This document shows, piece after piece, positions 1-7,330 of a DNA stretch of 14,637 bases. Below the pieces are notes generated by a model. The model had not been told where the DNA came from. It worked only from the letters and a program-made list of their open reading frames with translations, and searched no databases. Source of the DNA: Polyangiaceae bacterium (GTDB taxonomy: Bacteria; Myxococcota_A; Polyangia; Polyangiales; Polyangiaceae); assembly GCA_025934595.1 (NCBI GenBank), contig JAICXU010000016.1, forward strand, positions 1-14,637, given 5' to 3'. Positions within the stretch are counted from its first letter, which is position 1. The number at the start of each line of letters is the position of its first letter. The translations under genes and the position numbers were made by a program.

Positions 1-29
1 CCCGCGAGCGCTCGAACGACCTTCTGCAT
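1..29 (-). CDS. Start of an unidentified gene, cut by the left edge
   Basis: An ATG at 29 on the minus strand opens a frame reading M-Q-K-V-V-R-A-L-A before the window ends. It is preceded by a purine-rich AGAAGAG with one base before the ATG, which could be a ribosome binding site. Two abutting CTAG tetramers lie just upstream (36-43). The gene would run in the same direction as the imelysin/ferritin-like pair and start 125 bases after it. A basic residue followed by hydrophobic ones could begin a signal peptide, but nine codons are too few to assign a function. The call rests only on start-site appearance and direction. Confidence 0.3.
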
Positions 30-154
30 TCTCTTCTAGCTAGTGCCAGACCGAGCTTGCACACCAGCTCGCGAACGTTAATCCGCCGTAAAGAAATATG
101 CAGAAGCAGGGCGCGATGCCCGGAACAGCGCGACGTTCGTGAACTGGCGCTCGT

Positions 155-1186
155 TCACGCGGCGAGATCGAGCGCTCGCGCGAGCAACGTCCACATTTTT
201 TCGCGAACGCATGCGCTCGGCAGGCCCGCACGACGAATCAACACGGGAGCGACGCATGCGCCGGCGTCGTTCTTCAGCTCGTCGACCGCGCGCCTTCGAT
301 GGTCGGCCACTCGCGCGCGTGCGGCATCGTCGAGACGCGTGTCGATCCACGCGGCGAGGCTCCACGAGAGCGCGGCGTGCCGTGTTTCGTCGGCTGCTAT
401 TTTTTTCATCGCGCGAGCGATCGCAGGATCGCCAGCCGCCTTCGCCTGCCACATCGCGACGAGCGCGCCGTACGTCTCCCGGATGCAACCTTCGACGACG
501 TTCTCGATCGCGATCTCCTCGAGAGAGCGAATCGGTCGCGCGTCGACACATGCGCGCTCGGGATTTCCGCCATGCTCGCGCGCGATGTCCCTCGTTGCTC
601 GTGCGTGTCTCGTCTCGTCCGCCTGCGCACGTTTTGCTGCAAAAATAAGCGTTTTTGGCGCTCCATGGGCCGCGAGCTCGCGGCTCATGATTCGAAAAGC
701 GTGAACGCTCGCATCCTCGAGATGGGCGGCGCGTTCGAAGTACTCGCCGATCGGATCGCGCGAAGATCTCTCGCGTCGCGCCTCGGGCCGCTCGCGAAGA
801 CCGTCCGGGCGCCGGCCCGTGCCGTTCGGACACGTGCCGCACTCGACGACGAGCCCCGCGTCGTCCGGGACGACGACCGCGCCGTCGACGCAATTGGATC
901 CGAACGCGACGCACGTGTAGTAAGGGCCGCCGCAGAGCGCCGTGCAGCTGTTGACGTCGAAATAACAATTGTCGCGCGCGGTAGCGCCCGCGGGAATTCC
1001 ACAGGGATGAAAGAAGAACGTCTCGCACTGCGCGCCGGCGTCGTCGCCCGAATCGACGGTGATCGCCGCGCGCGCGCACGCCCCGCCGTCGTCGGGATCT
1101 GCCGGCGCCGTGCTGCAATGATTCAGCGCCGCGAGCGGCGACGCGATCAGCACGAGGCCGAGCACGCCCTTCAGCACCGCTCGCAT
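155..1186 (-). CDS. Exported Cys-rich protein with a C-terminal ferritin-like diiron-type domain
   Basis: A 343-residue protein in three parts. Residues 1-23 are a hydrophobic export signal. Cys24 sits in a poor lipobox (LNHC), so cleavage by signal peptidase I is also possible. Residues 37-120 form a Cys-rich segment (for example C54, C62, C74, C81, C85, C92, C99, C116, C119), which suggests disulfides outside the cytoplasm. Residues about 145-285 form a four-helix ferritin-like domain with E157 in helix 1, E191-x-x-H194 in helix 2, E228/E232 in helix 3 and E267-x-x-H270 in helix 4. This is the ligand pattern of a carboxylate-bridged dimetal site. Metal binding is inferred; an enzymatic or storage role is unknown. 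Start: ATG at 1186 has GAGG five bases upstream and gives a normal signal peptide. An in-frame ATG at 1219 would add 11 residues and begin only 6 bases after the imelysin stop. It is probably co-transcribed with the imelysin gene. Confidence 0.82.
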   Translation of the reverse strand: MRAVLKGVLGLVLIASPLAALNHCSTAPADPDDGGACARAAITVDSGDDAGAQCETFFFHPCGIPAGATARDNCYFDVNSCTALCGGPYYTCVAFGSNCVDGAVVVPDDAGLVVECGTCPNGTGRRPDGLRERPEARRERSSRDPIGEYFERAAHLEDASVHAFRIMSRELAAHGAPKTLIFAAKRAQADETRHARATRDIAREHGGNPERACVDARPIRSLEEIAIENVVEGCIRETYGALVAMWQAKAAGDPAIARAMKKIAADETRHAALSWSLAAWIDTRLDDAARARVADHRRRAVDELKNDAGACVAPVLIRRAGLPSACVREKMWTLLARALDLAA

Positions 1187-1225
1187 CTTCGCCTCGTGCG
1201 CGCGAACGGAAATCCGCATGTCGCC

Positions 1226-2326
1226 CTATTGCGTGAAGAGCGGAAAGCCGAGCATCGTCGCCGCCGCGTTCATCTCGAAGACGACCGAGCCGTCGGTGGT
1301 CGGATCGACGGCGGCTTGCACGTTCGAATAAAGCTGACCGAACGGCGTCTGCAGATCCGACGCGCTGGGATTCTCCGAGCTCCACGTGGCAGGGACCGGT
1401 GGAAATGCATCGCCTTGAATTTGCGCGTACGCATTCCCGAGCTTCATGAATCCGGCCTGAATTTTCCCGTCGATCGTGGGGCCGTCCTTCGTTTTGTCGG
1501 TCGAGGTCTTCGACAAGATCCACGGCTGAAACACCGCGTAAACGGCCTTCGTGCCGTCGAGATTGTCGCGCAGGTCGACCATCGTGCGCTGGGAATAGCG
1601 CGACTCTTCTTCGCTCGACGCGGCCTTGTTCACCTTCTCGCGCTGCTCGTTCATGAGCGACACGAGACCTTGGTACGCGATCGCGACGTTGATGTTCGCG
1701 GGCGTCCATTGCGTCTGCAGCTCCGTGACGTCGGCGATCAGCTTCGGACAGAGCTTGTTCTTGAAGTCGGACGCTTGCTGCTCCGTCGTCGGGAACGAAG
1801 CGGGCACGTTGCCGGGTAGCGTGGCTTCGAAATCTTTGACGGACTGCGGAGTGTCGGGCGCGTACACGATGCGCTCGATCGCGTGCATGCCCGTCACGCC
1901 TTGATCGTCGAAGAGATTTTGATCGCCCGTAGGTCCGAGCGACGCGAGAAAATCGTCGTAGCGAGCGTCGATCGATACGTCGATGTCCGGAAAGAGCGGC
2001 GCGATCGCACCTTCCGAATGCTCGTACGCCGCGCGCGCCTGCACCCACGCGTTCTTCATGTTCGTGATCTGCGCCGCATCGCTCCAACCGGCGAGGTCGG
2101 GGGGAGCCGCCGCTTCGATCGCATTCGCGGCCGTCAAAAGATCGCCGATGTCTTTCAGCAACGTGTCGTGCATGCCCGTCACCGCTTGCGTTCGATATTG
2201 ATCGTCGGTGAGGACGGGCCCCGCGTCCGTTCCGCTCGTCGTTCCGTTCGACGAAGACGACGAGCACGCGGCGAGCGCGAAGAATGCAGCGAGCGGAAAG
2301 GCGCGAACGAGTCGAAGTTGGATCAT
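1226..2326 (-). CDS. Imelysin-family (peptidase M75) lipoprotein, putative iron-related
   Basis: A 366-residue lipoprotein. Residues 1-20 are a signal peptide ending in a textbook lipobox (LAAC, Cys21), followed by a Ser-rich linker. The imelysin-like all-helical domain fills about residues 40-366. It contains the family's signature GxHxxE (G146, H148, E151) and the preceding NAWVQARAAYEHSE segment (93-106), which matches the conserved W..AR..Y..E helix. Family members (insulin-cleaving membrane protease, EfeO/EfeM, IrpA) are envelope proteins linked to iron. Proteolysis is doubtful for most of them, so periplasmic iron binding or uptake is the likelier role here. Start: ATG at 2326 has AGAGGA eight bases upstream and gives an ideal 20-residue signal peptide. 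The upstream in-frame ATG at 2371 would give an overlong N-region. The ferritin-like gene follows directly. Confidence 0.88.
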   Translation of the reverse strand: MIQLRLVRAFPLAAFFALAACSSSSSNGTTSGTDAGPVLTDDQYRTQAVTGMHDTLLKDIGDLLTAANAIEAAAPPDLAGWSDAAQITNMKNAWVQARAAYEHSEGAIAPLFPDIDVSIDARYDDFLASLGPTGDQNLFDDQGVTGMHAIERIVYAPDTPQSVKDFEATLPGNVPASFPTTEQQASDFKNKLCPKLIADVTELQTQWTPANINVAIAYQGLVSLMNEQREKVNKAASSEEESRYSQRTMVDLRDNLDGTKAVYAVFQPWILSKTSTDKTKDGPTIDGKIQAGFMKLGNAYAQIQGDAFPPVPATWSSENPSASDLQTPFGQLYSNVQAAVDPTTDGSVVFEMNAAATMLGFPLFTQ

Positions 2327-2373
2327 CTCGGAAGTCCTCTTGGCATGCGCGAGCGCGCGCGCCAGTCGCATGA

Positions 2374-2402
2374 CTCCTACTTTTGATGAATGTGACTTTC
2401 AA
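2374..2402 (-). promoter_or_regulatory. Candidate sigma70-type promoter of the imelysin/ferritin-like cluster
   Basis: On the minus strand TTGAAA (2402-2397; five of six match TTGACA) is followed after exactly 17 bases by TAGGAG (2379-2374; three of six match TATAAT). Transcription would start near 2367, giving a leader of about 40 bases that includes the AGAGGA ribosome binding site before ATG 2326. TAGGAG could alternatively be a ribosome binding site for the less likely ATG at 2371. Prediction from sequence alone. Confidence 0.35.
2387..2401. promoter_or_regulatory. Candidate operator: 7-1-7 imperfect palindrome
   Basis: TGAATGT-G-ACTTTCA is an inverted repeat of seven-base arms around one base, with six of seven positions complementary. 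The 7-1-7 geometry is that of Fur-family (Fur/Zur/PerR) boxes. The bases are not a close match to the classical TGATAAT-N-ATTATCA, so the assignment rests on geometry, position and the iron-linked gene downstream. It overlaps the -35 element and spacer of the candidate imelysin promoter, where binding would repress. It lies between the divergent imelysin and lipase genes. Confidence 0.3.
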
Positions 2403-2467
2403 CTTCATTTACTGAGATTTGCGAAAATCGCGCAATTTACCGCGAAAACGAGGGGTATGGTGGGGAC

Positions 2468-4042
2468 ATGCGGCTTTCGATTTCTTGGGTGCGCCACGGC
2501 CTCGCATGGACCGCGCTCGGCGCGTGCGCGAGCGGAATTCTCGCCAGCGCAGCATCGTGCGCCGAGACGAACGCGAATCCACCGAACGACGCGGGCCCGC
2601 TCGGAGCGAGCGGCGGGTTCGTGCCCGAGGTCGCGTGCACGGACACGCGCGATGCGATCTACGACGGCGGCGATTCCGTTTTCCAAGACTCCGAGGACGG
2701 ATCCTCCGGCACGGCGCTCGACCCCGCCAAGCGCGGAGACATCGTGCGCTGCGAACAGGAGAACGACATCTCGGGATCCGATCTCCAAACGCAATCGTCC
2801 GAGGACGGTCACGCCGGTCGACCATTCGTGAGCGGCGCGTTCGTCTATCGCGTCCTCTATCGCACATGGCGAGGCACGGGCGGTCCGGACTCGAGCGCGC
2901 CCACCATCGGCGTCTCGAGCGCCATCGTGTTCGTTCCCGATCATCCCGCCGCGCACAGGCTCCCGACGATCGTCATCTCGCGCGGCACGTCCGGGCAAGG
3001 CGGAGTCTGCACGCCCACCGCGAGCGATCCGGTCGGCGAGGACATTCGTCTCATGGCTTACCCGCTCGTCGGCGCGGGCTACGTCGTCATCGCGCCCGAC
3101 CTCGCGGGCTACGCCGAGTACGGCGCAGCGGGAAATCCTCCGAGCGGATATGCAGCCGCGGTCGATGTCGGCCAATCGACGATCGACGGCGCACGCGCGC
3201 TCAAGAAAATGTTCGCGCACAGCGTGACGAGCGACACCGTTCTCGTCGGCCATTCGCAAGGTGGTCACACGACGCTCGCGGCGCTCGCGCTCGCGGACTC
3301 GTACGCGAAAAAATCGGACGGCTCGGCCGACGTGAACATCGCCGGTGTCGTCGTATACGCGCCGCTGTGGCTTTCGCAGCGATCGTGGGGAGCCCTATTT
3401 TTCCTGGCCGATCAGTATTCCATCGCCAGCGCGCCGCTCGTGGACGCGGTCAGCATTTGGTACCACTACACGAACGGCGAGCTCATGAATCCGGGTCACG
3501 GGCTCGACATCTTCAAGCCGGAGAAGCAAGACGGCGTGAAGAAGTTCGTCGACGACGACTGCGACTCGAGCAATGCACCCGACTTGCAAGCGCTCGGCAC
3601 CACGGTGCGCGACATCTACACGCAAGACTTCCAAGATCAGATCACGCTCCCCGCGGCGCTCGGTGAGCCGTGCGCCGACGACGCAGGGCTCTGCGATCAA
3701 TGGATCGCACGCTACGCCGCCGATCGTCCGCACCTCACGGGCAGCGCGGCGCAAATTCCGATCTTGCTCGAGTACGGAAAGATGGACACCACGATTCCGC
3801 CGGAGCGCATGGCGTGCGTGCTCGATCGCCTTCACACGGACGCGGTCAATCTCACGACGTGCGTCGATCCCACCGCCGATCACTCCGGTGTCGTTCGCAA
3901 CCAAGCCGATTACGTCACCGATTGGATCGCGTCGAAGACGCTCGGCGCAGAGGCTCCCGCCGCGTGCGCGCTCGGTGCCGAAGCGGTGACCGAGCCCGAC
4001 GGCGGCCCCGCGGTCTGCGCAACACCGCCTCCGAACGACTAG
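2468..4042 (+). CDS. Exported alpha/beta-hydrolase, secretory-lipase-like lipoprotein
   Basis: A 524-residue protein. A signal peptide (about 1-30) ends at AASC with Cys31, so it is probably a lipoprotein or otherwise secreted. The alpha/beta-hydrolase core shows strand-turn segments around 151-170 and 202-215, the nucleophile elbow GHSQGG (Ser263), a candidate acid in YGKMDTTIP (Asp440) and a catalytic His in DHSGVV (His472). That is a complete Ser-Asp-His triad in the expected order. The region between Ser263 and Asp440 contains a long insert (about 305-415) that would form a lid. Arrangement and length resemble secretory lipases and related carboxylesterases; the natural ester is unknown. 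Start: ATG at 2468 lies just after GGTGGGG and gives the signal peptide. It is divergent from the imelysin gene (141 bases apart) and convergent with the next gene, so it is probably monocistronic. Confidence 0.85.
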   Translation: MRLSISWVRHGLAWTALGACASGILASAASCAETNANPPNDAGPLGASGGFVPEVACTDTRDAIYDGGDSVFQDSEDGSSGTALDPAKRGDIVRCEQENDISGSDLQTQSSEDGHAGRPFVSGAFVYRVLYRTWRGTGGPDSSAPTIGVSSAIVFVPDHPAAHRLPTIVISRGTSGQGGVCTPTASDPVGEDIRLMAYPLVGAGYVVIAPDLAGYAEYGAAGNPPSGYAAAVDVGQSTIDGARALKKMFAHSVTSDTVLVGHSQGGHTTLAALALADSYAKKSDGSADVNIAGVVVYAPLWLSQRSWGALFFLADQYSIASAPLVDAVSIWYHYTNGELMNPGHGLDIFKPEKQDGVKKFVDDDCDSSNAPDLQALGTTVRDIYTQDFQDQITLPAALGEPCADDAGLCDQWIARYAADRPHLTGSAAQIPILLEYGKMDTTIPPERMACVLDRLHTDAVNLTTCVDPTADHSGVVRNQADYVTDWIASKTLGAEAPAACALGAEAVTEPDGGPAVCATPPPND

Positions 4043-4067
4043 CGCGCTACCGGCGAAATGCCGCGCT
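4041..4067. terminator. Weak bidirectional hairpin between convergent genes
   Basis: CGGC-GAAAT-GCCG (4051-4063) is a four-base stem with a five-base loop. It is flanked by AGCGCG (4041-4046) and CGCGCT (4062-4067), which can pair in an alternative stem. It fills most of the 36 bases between the lipase stop and the stop of the opposing lipoprotein gene, where a shared terminator would be expected. Neither strand has a T run after it, so intrinsic termination is uncertain. Confidence 0.22.
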
Positions 4068-4078
4068 CTTGGCGCTGA

Positions 4079-4639
4079 TCACGGCTTGTCGGCGCAGGCC
4101 GAATTGATCATGCACTCGATGCCTTGCGCGCATCCCATGTCGGCCGCGCACTCGTTGATGACGGGGTCTTGGCAGCCCGCGTCTCCGGCGTCGTCCGCGA
4201 GCTTTTGGTCGATGCAATTGTTGCACGAGGTGCCGGCGTCTTGCGTGGGATCCACGCAGAACGTGTTCTTGCATTTCGAAACGGTGCCGCACTTCTTCGA
4301 GTTGCAAAGGCAGGTGAACTGAAGCTGATAATATTCGCTGACGCCGCCGTCGCTCAGGCCGTCGCAGCACGTGAAGCAGTCGTCGTACGTCGCCGACGAT
4401 CCGCACGGACCCGCGGCGCTGTCGCCGCCGCCGCTGTCTTTCGTCGATCCGCCGCTGTCGTTGTTGGACGTCGACCCGTCGTCGCCGGTGATGCTCGAGC
4501 CGTCGTCACCCGCCGTGGCGTCCTTTCCATTCGTGCCGCCGCCGGTGGCGTCGGAAGAAGAGGAGCTGCACGCGTAGACGAACGACGCCGCGCACACGAC
4601 GGAGAGACCCCAGAACCCGAACGCACGTGCTCTTTTCAT
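4079..4639 (-). CDS. Small Cys-rich lipoprotein of unknown function
   Basis: A 186-residue protein I cannot assign to a family. Residues 1-23 form a signal peptide ending FVYAC, so Cys24 is the probable lipidated residue. Residues 25-80 are a low-complexity linker of Ser, Gly, Asp and Thr, typical of surface or periplasmic lipoproteins in this kind of organism. The C-terminal about 108 residues carry 16 cysteines, several in close pairs (CFTCC, CLC, CNNC), consistent with a disulfide-stabilised module. There is no catalytic motif. ATG 4639 is the only start giving the signal peptide. There is no Shine-Dalgarno sequence before it, but a CTAGGTT box lies 10-16 bases upstream. It stands alone, convergent with the lipase gene and separated from the metallohydrolase gene by 132 bases. 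Confidence 0.8.
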   Translation of the reverse strand: MKRARAFGFWGLSVVCAASFVYACSSSSSDATGGGTNGKDATAGDDGSSITGDDGSTSNNDSGGSTKDSGGGDSAAGPCGSSATYDDCFTCCDGLSDGGVSEYYQLQFTCLCNSKKCGTVSKCKNTFCVDPTQDAGTSCNNCIDQKLADDAGDAGCQDPVINECAADMGCAQGIECMINSACADKP

Positions 4640-4648
4640 GAAGCGCGC

Positions 4649-4655
4649 AACCTAG
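4649..4655 (-). promoter_or_regulatory. CTAGGTT box, candidate -10 element for the Cys-rich lipoprotein gene
   Basis: On the minus strand C-TAGGTT ends nine bases before ATG 4639. Read as a -10 hexamer, it would start transcription two or three bases before the start codon, giving a nearly leaderless mRNA. That fits the lack of a Shine-Dalgarno sequence. No convincing -35 element lies 16-18 bases further upstream. It is one of several similar boxes in this window. Confidence 0.27.
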
Positions 4656-4708
4656 CGCGACCGCACGACGGCGCACGGAAAAATAAGGCAAAAACGCATT
4701 TTCCGCGC

Positions 4709-4740
4709 GCGACAATTTTTCGCGGGGACGGCGCGTCCCG
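4709..4740 (-). terminator. Tandem hairpins downstream of the CehA/McbA-like gene
   Basis: GGGACG-GCG-CGTCCC (4726-4740) is a perfect six-base stem with a three-base loop, 32 bases past the stop of the metallohydrolase gene. Next to it, CGCGA-CAATTTT-TCGCG (4709-4725) is a five-base stem. On the minus strand the first is GC-rich, but no T run follows it immediately; the nearest T5 run is at 4691-4695. It may end the M20-metallohydrolase transcript, possibly with Rho. Confidence 0.3.
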
Positions 4741-4771
4741 CCGGACGCGCGAGCCATTGCTCGCTTCGCGA

Positions 4772-7330
4772 CTACTTCTTCTTTCGACCGAGCGAAACGC
4801 CGTCACCGTTCGCGTCGATCCAAATCGCGCCCGTCATCGCATACGGCGCGATTTCCTGTGGCGCTCCGGAGAGCACCGGCGTGAGCGGCTTGTCGCCTTT
4901 GACGTAGACGACGATCGCGTCGTCCTTTTTGATCACGAGCGAAAAATCCGCTGTCGCTTCCATCGCGCCCTTCGCATTCCGCTTCGCCGTGATGTCTTTT
5001 TCGCTCGTCGGCCCCGAGGCCAGCGCGAAGCCGACGTGATCGATCGACACCCAAGGCGCGGCCTGCACGACGACGTGAATGCGAATCGAGCCATTTTTCG
5101 CGGTCGCGATGCCGCCGATGCCCGCGCCGTTCACGTCCACTTTCAAGAAAGGACCGTTCGTCAGGATCGTGTCGCGCGTCTCCAAGATGCCTTTGACGAG
5201 ATCACTCGTGCGTTGCTCGTTCCACGCGAGCGGGCGATGCGCGTCGGCCACGCGAACGTAGGTGCGTGGATAGCCGGCCTCTTGTCCGACGACGCCGTGC
5301 GTGTCGGTGTTGGCGGTGGCGGTGAGGACGTGGCCATGGAGGAGCATCGAAAAATAATCGGCGCGGACCTTGTCGCGCGACTCGACGTTTCGTCCATTCC
5401 AGATTTCGATCGCGTCGAAGCGATCGTCGTACCAAGGCGCGGCCGCCGTTCCCGTTTTGGGATCGAACTTCGCGAGGTCGAGATAGCCGATGCTCCACGC
5501 GCGTGGATGATTCAGCTGCACCACGTGCGGATAGGGAATTTTGGCGGCCTGATCGAGCACCTCTTTCGGGGGCTTCGTCGGGTCGAGCGCGCCTTGTCGA
5601 GGCAGCGCGTGATCCGGCACGAGGGGAAACACGTTCATGTGCCCCCAAGGAACGAGCGCTGCGTCGCTCGTGATTTCGTCGCCGGGAATTTCGACGAGCT
5701 CACCCTCCATGTGCAGCTCGTGCACGAACGGCATGAAATCCGCGACGGTGTTGTGCTCGCTCGCGACCGCAACGTCGACGCCCTCCGCCACGTTCGAGAT
5801 CACGCGATCGAGCGTGGACGTGGGCGCGTCGGCGCCGAGCATCGAGTGTTGGTGAAAATCGCACCCGAGATACGAGCCCGTGTCGACGACGCGTTTCAGC
5901 GGCGCGGAGAATGATCCCCGCTCACCCGGTCCGACGGTGATCTCCTTTTGCACGAGCGCATACTCGGGACCGCGCGACGCGGTGAGCCGGTATTTTCCCG
6001 GCGAAACCGGCAATGCCTCGACTTTGCCGGTCGCCGTCGTCACCTGATTCTTCGCGGGGCCCGCCGCCGATCCGACGCCGAAATCCGGATCCTTCGTGCC
6101 CTCGAGCCCCTCGAACGTGAGCTTGCACGGCATCGGCGCGCCCGCCTCCGACGTGCATGCGAGATCGAGCTTCGCGCTGTCCGTGACTTCCAACGTGGCG
6201 TGCGCCGTTTTCGTAGCTTCGATGTGCACGTGCTCGAGCGGCCCGACCGACGATCGGCCGGCACCACCGGAATAGGCGACGTCGTAATCGCCCGGCGGCA
6301 GCTCGGCATCGAGCGCGGTCCCGCTCGGCGCGATCGTGAGCACCTCGGATCCTTTTTGGAGCAGCGCGATGCGCACGCCGGACTCGGCCGGCACTTTGAC
6401 CTTGCCGGGCCCGACGAGATCGAGCGACAGCGATCCGACTTTGCCGCCCGCGGTCTTCGTGAGCTCGGCGACGAGGCTCGACGTGTCGGGCCGTGCCCCC
6501 ACGATCAAAACGCGTGCATAATGCACCTTTTCGAGCGGCTGCAAAATCACGTCGCGTCGTTGGAACGTGTCGCTCCACGAGCTGCCGTTCACCGCCTCGA
6601 TACCGCCGTCGGTCGACGTGAGCGCGTAGCTCACGGATTTGCCGACGCCGCCGATGAACGCCGTTTTCGTGGGGCCCTTGAATCCGTCGGGCTGACCGGG
6701 CGCGACTTTTTCCGCCGCGCCCCACTGCACGGCGTCGCCGAGACCGAGCTTGCCGCTCGGATTGGTGCCGCGGTTTTCGACGGTGGTCTCGATGAGGAGC
6801 GCGCGGTCGTTCGGGCGAAGCGAATAGACGGTCGTGACGAACAGGTTCGGATCGCGGAGCTCCTTGCCGCTCGCCACGATGACGCCGACGCCGTCCTTCA
6901 CGCTCGAGGAGATTTTTTCGTAGACGGCTTGCCGCGGAAAATCTCCGAAAAAGGTGAAGATCTGGCCGAGCTCGTCTTTGCGCACGACCGCGTCCGCGGC
7001 GTCGATCACATTTCCGCCGCCTTGCTCGAAGCCCGAGCCGGGACCGAGCTGATCGATCACGAACGCGACCTCGTCGTTCTCGAGGAGCAGATCGCCGGGC
7101 TTGCCCATCGCGTTCGGGCCGCCGAGCTCGGTGCCGGGTCGCAGGATCGAAATGCGTGCAGGATGCACGATATTTTCGGGGGCGTCCGGCGCTTTTCCGC
7201 GCGACATGAGCCACGCGCGAGCGGCCGCGCCCGGCGTGACGTGGATCATCGGAGTGATGTCCGCTTGATTCGGACACGCGGCGCACAGCGCGCCGAGCGC
7301 CGCGATCGTCGCGAGGCGAGTGAGCTTCAT
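4772..7330 (-). CDS. Lipoprotein with CehA/McbA-type PHP metallohydrolase domain
   Basis: An 852-residue protein. The signal peptide 1-18 ends in LCAAC (Cys19, probable lipidation). Residues about 50-300 are a beta-rich N-terminal domain. Residues 300-480 contain Ig-like or carboxypeptidase-regulatory-like beta modules (LPPGDYDVAYSGG, VSPGKYRLTASRG). Residues 485-850 hold a PHP metallohydrolase domain with its full ligand set: DFHQHS (H493, H495), SEHN (E525, H526), GDE (E552), GHMN (H564), NHPR (H608) and TDTHG (D676, H678). CehA and McbA are named for carbaryl hydrolysis, but most family members have unknown substrates, so hydrolysis of an ester, amide or phosphoester in the envelope is inferred. 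Start: the minus-strand ATG at 7330 follows an AGAGAGAGC purine tract and overlaps the M20 stop in ATGA, indicating translational coupling. Confidence 0.87.
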   Translation of the reverse strand: MKLTRLATIAALGALCAACPNQADITPMIHVTPGAAARAWLMSRGKAPDAPENIVHPARISILRPGTELGGPNAMGKPGDLLLENDEVAFVIDQLGPGSGFEQGGGNVIDAADAVVRKDELGQIFTFFGDFPRQAVYEKISSSVKDGVGVIVASGKELRDPNLFVTTVYSLRPNDRALLIETTVENRGTNPSGKLGLGDAVQWGAAEKVAPGQPDGFKGPTKTAFIGGVGKSVSYALTSTDGGIEAVNGSSWSDTFQRRDVILQPLEKVHYARVLIVGARPDTSSLVAELTKTAGGKVGSLSLDLVGPGKVKVPAESGVRIALLQKGSEVLTIAPSGTALDAELPPGDYDVAYSGGAGRSSVGPLEHVHIEATKTAHATLEVTDSAKLDLACTSEAGAPMPCKLTFEGLEGTKDPDFGVGSAAGPAKNQVTTATGKVEALPVSPGKYRLTASRGPEYALVQKEITVGPGERGSFSAPLKRVVDTGSYLGCDFHQHSMLGADAPTSTLDRVISNVAEGVDVAVASEHNTVADFMPFVHELHMEGELVEIPGDEITSDAALVPWGHMNVFPLVPDHALPRQGALDPTKPPKEVLDQAAKIPYPHVVQLNHPRAWSIGYLDLAKFDPKTGTAAAPWYDDRFDAIEIWNGRNVESRDKVRADYFSMLLHGHVLTATANTDTHGVVGQEAGYPRTYVRVADAHRPLAWNEQRTSDLVKGILETRDTILTNGPFLKVDVNGAGIGGIATAKNGSIRIHVVVQAAPWVSIDHVGFALASGPTSEKDITAKRNAKGAMEATADFSLVIKKDDAIVVYVKGDKPLTPVLSGAPQEIAPYAMTGAIWIDANGDGVSLGRKKK

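Noticed and set aside
138..159. Inverted repeat CGTGAAC/GTTCACG over the stop codon of the ferritin-like gene, considered as a terminator
   Set aside because: The stem includes the stop codon and no T run follows on the minus strand; a seven-base stem is weak evidence.
78..2408. A 776-codon minus-strand open frame running across both the imelysin and ferritin-like genes
   Set aside because: It is an out-of-register frame of the two real genes: very Arg/Ser-rich, with no domain. The real frames show signal peptides and family motifs. Long false frames are expected at this G+C content.
4124..5914. A 596-codon plus-strand open frame opposite the Cys-rich lipoprotein and metallohydrolase genes
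   Set aside because: Arg-rich antisense shadow covering two well-supported genes and the gap between them; no motif or export signal.
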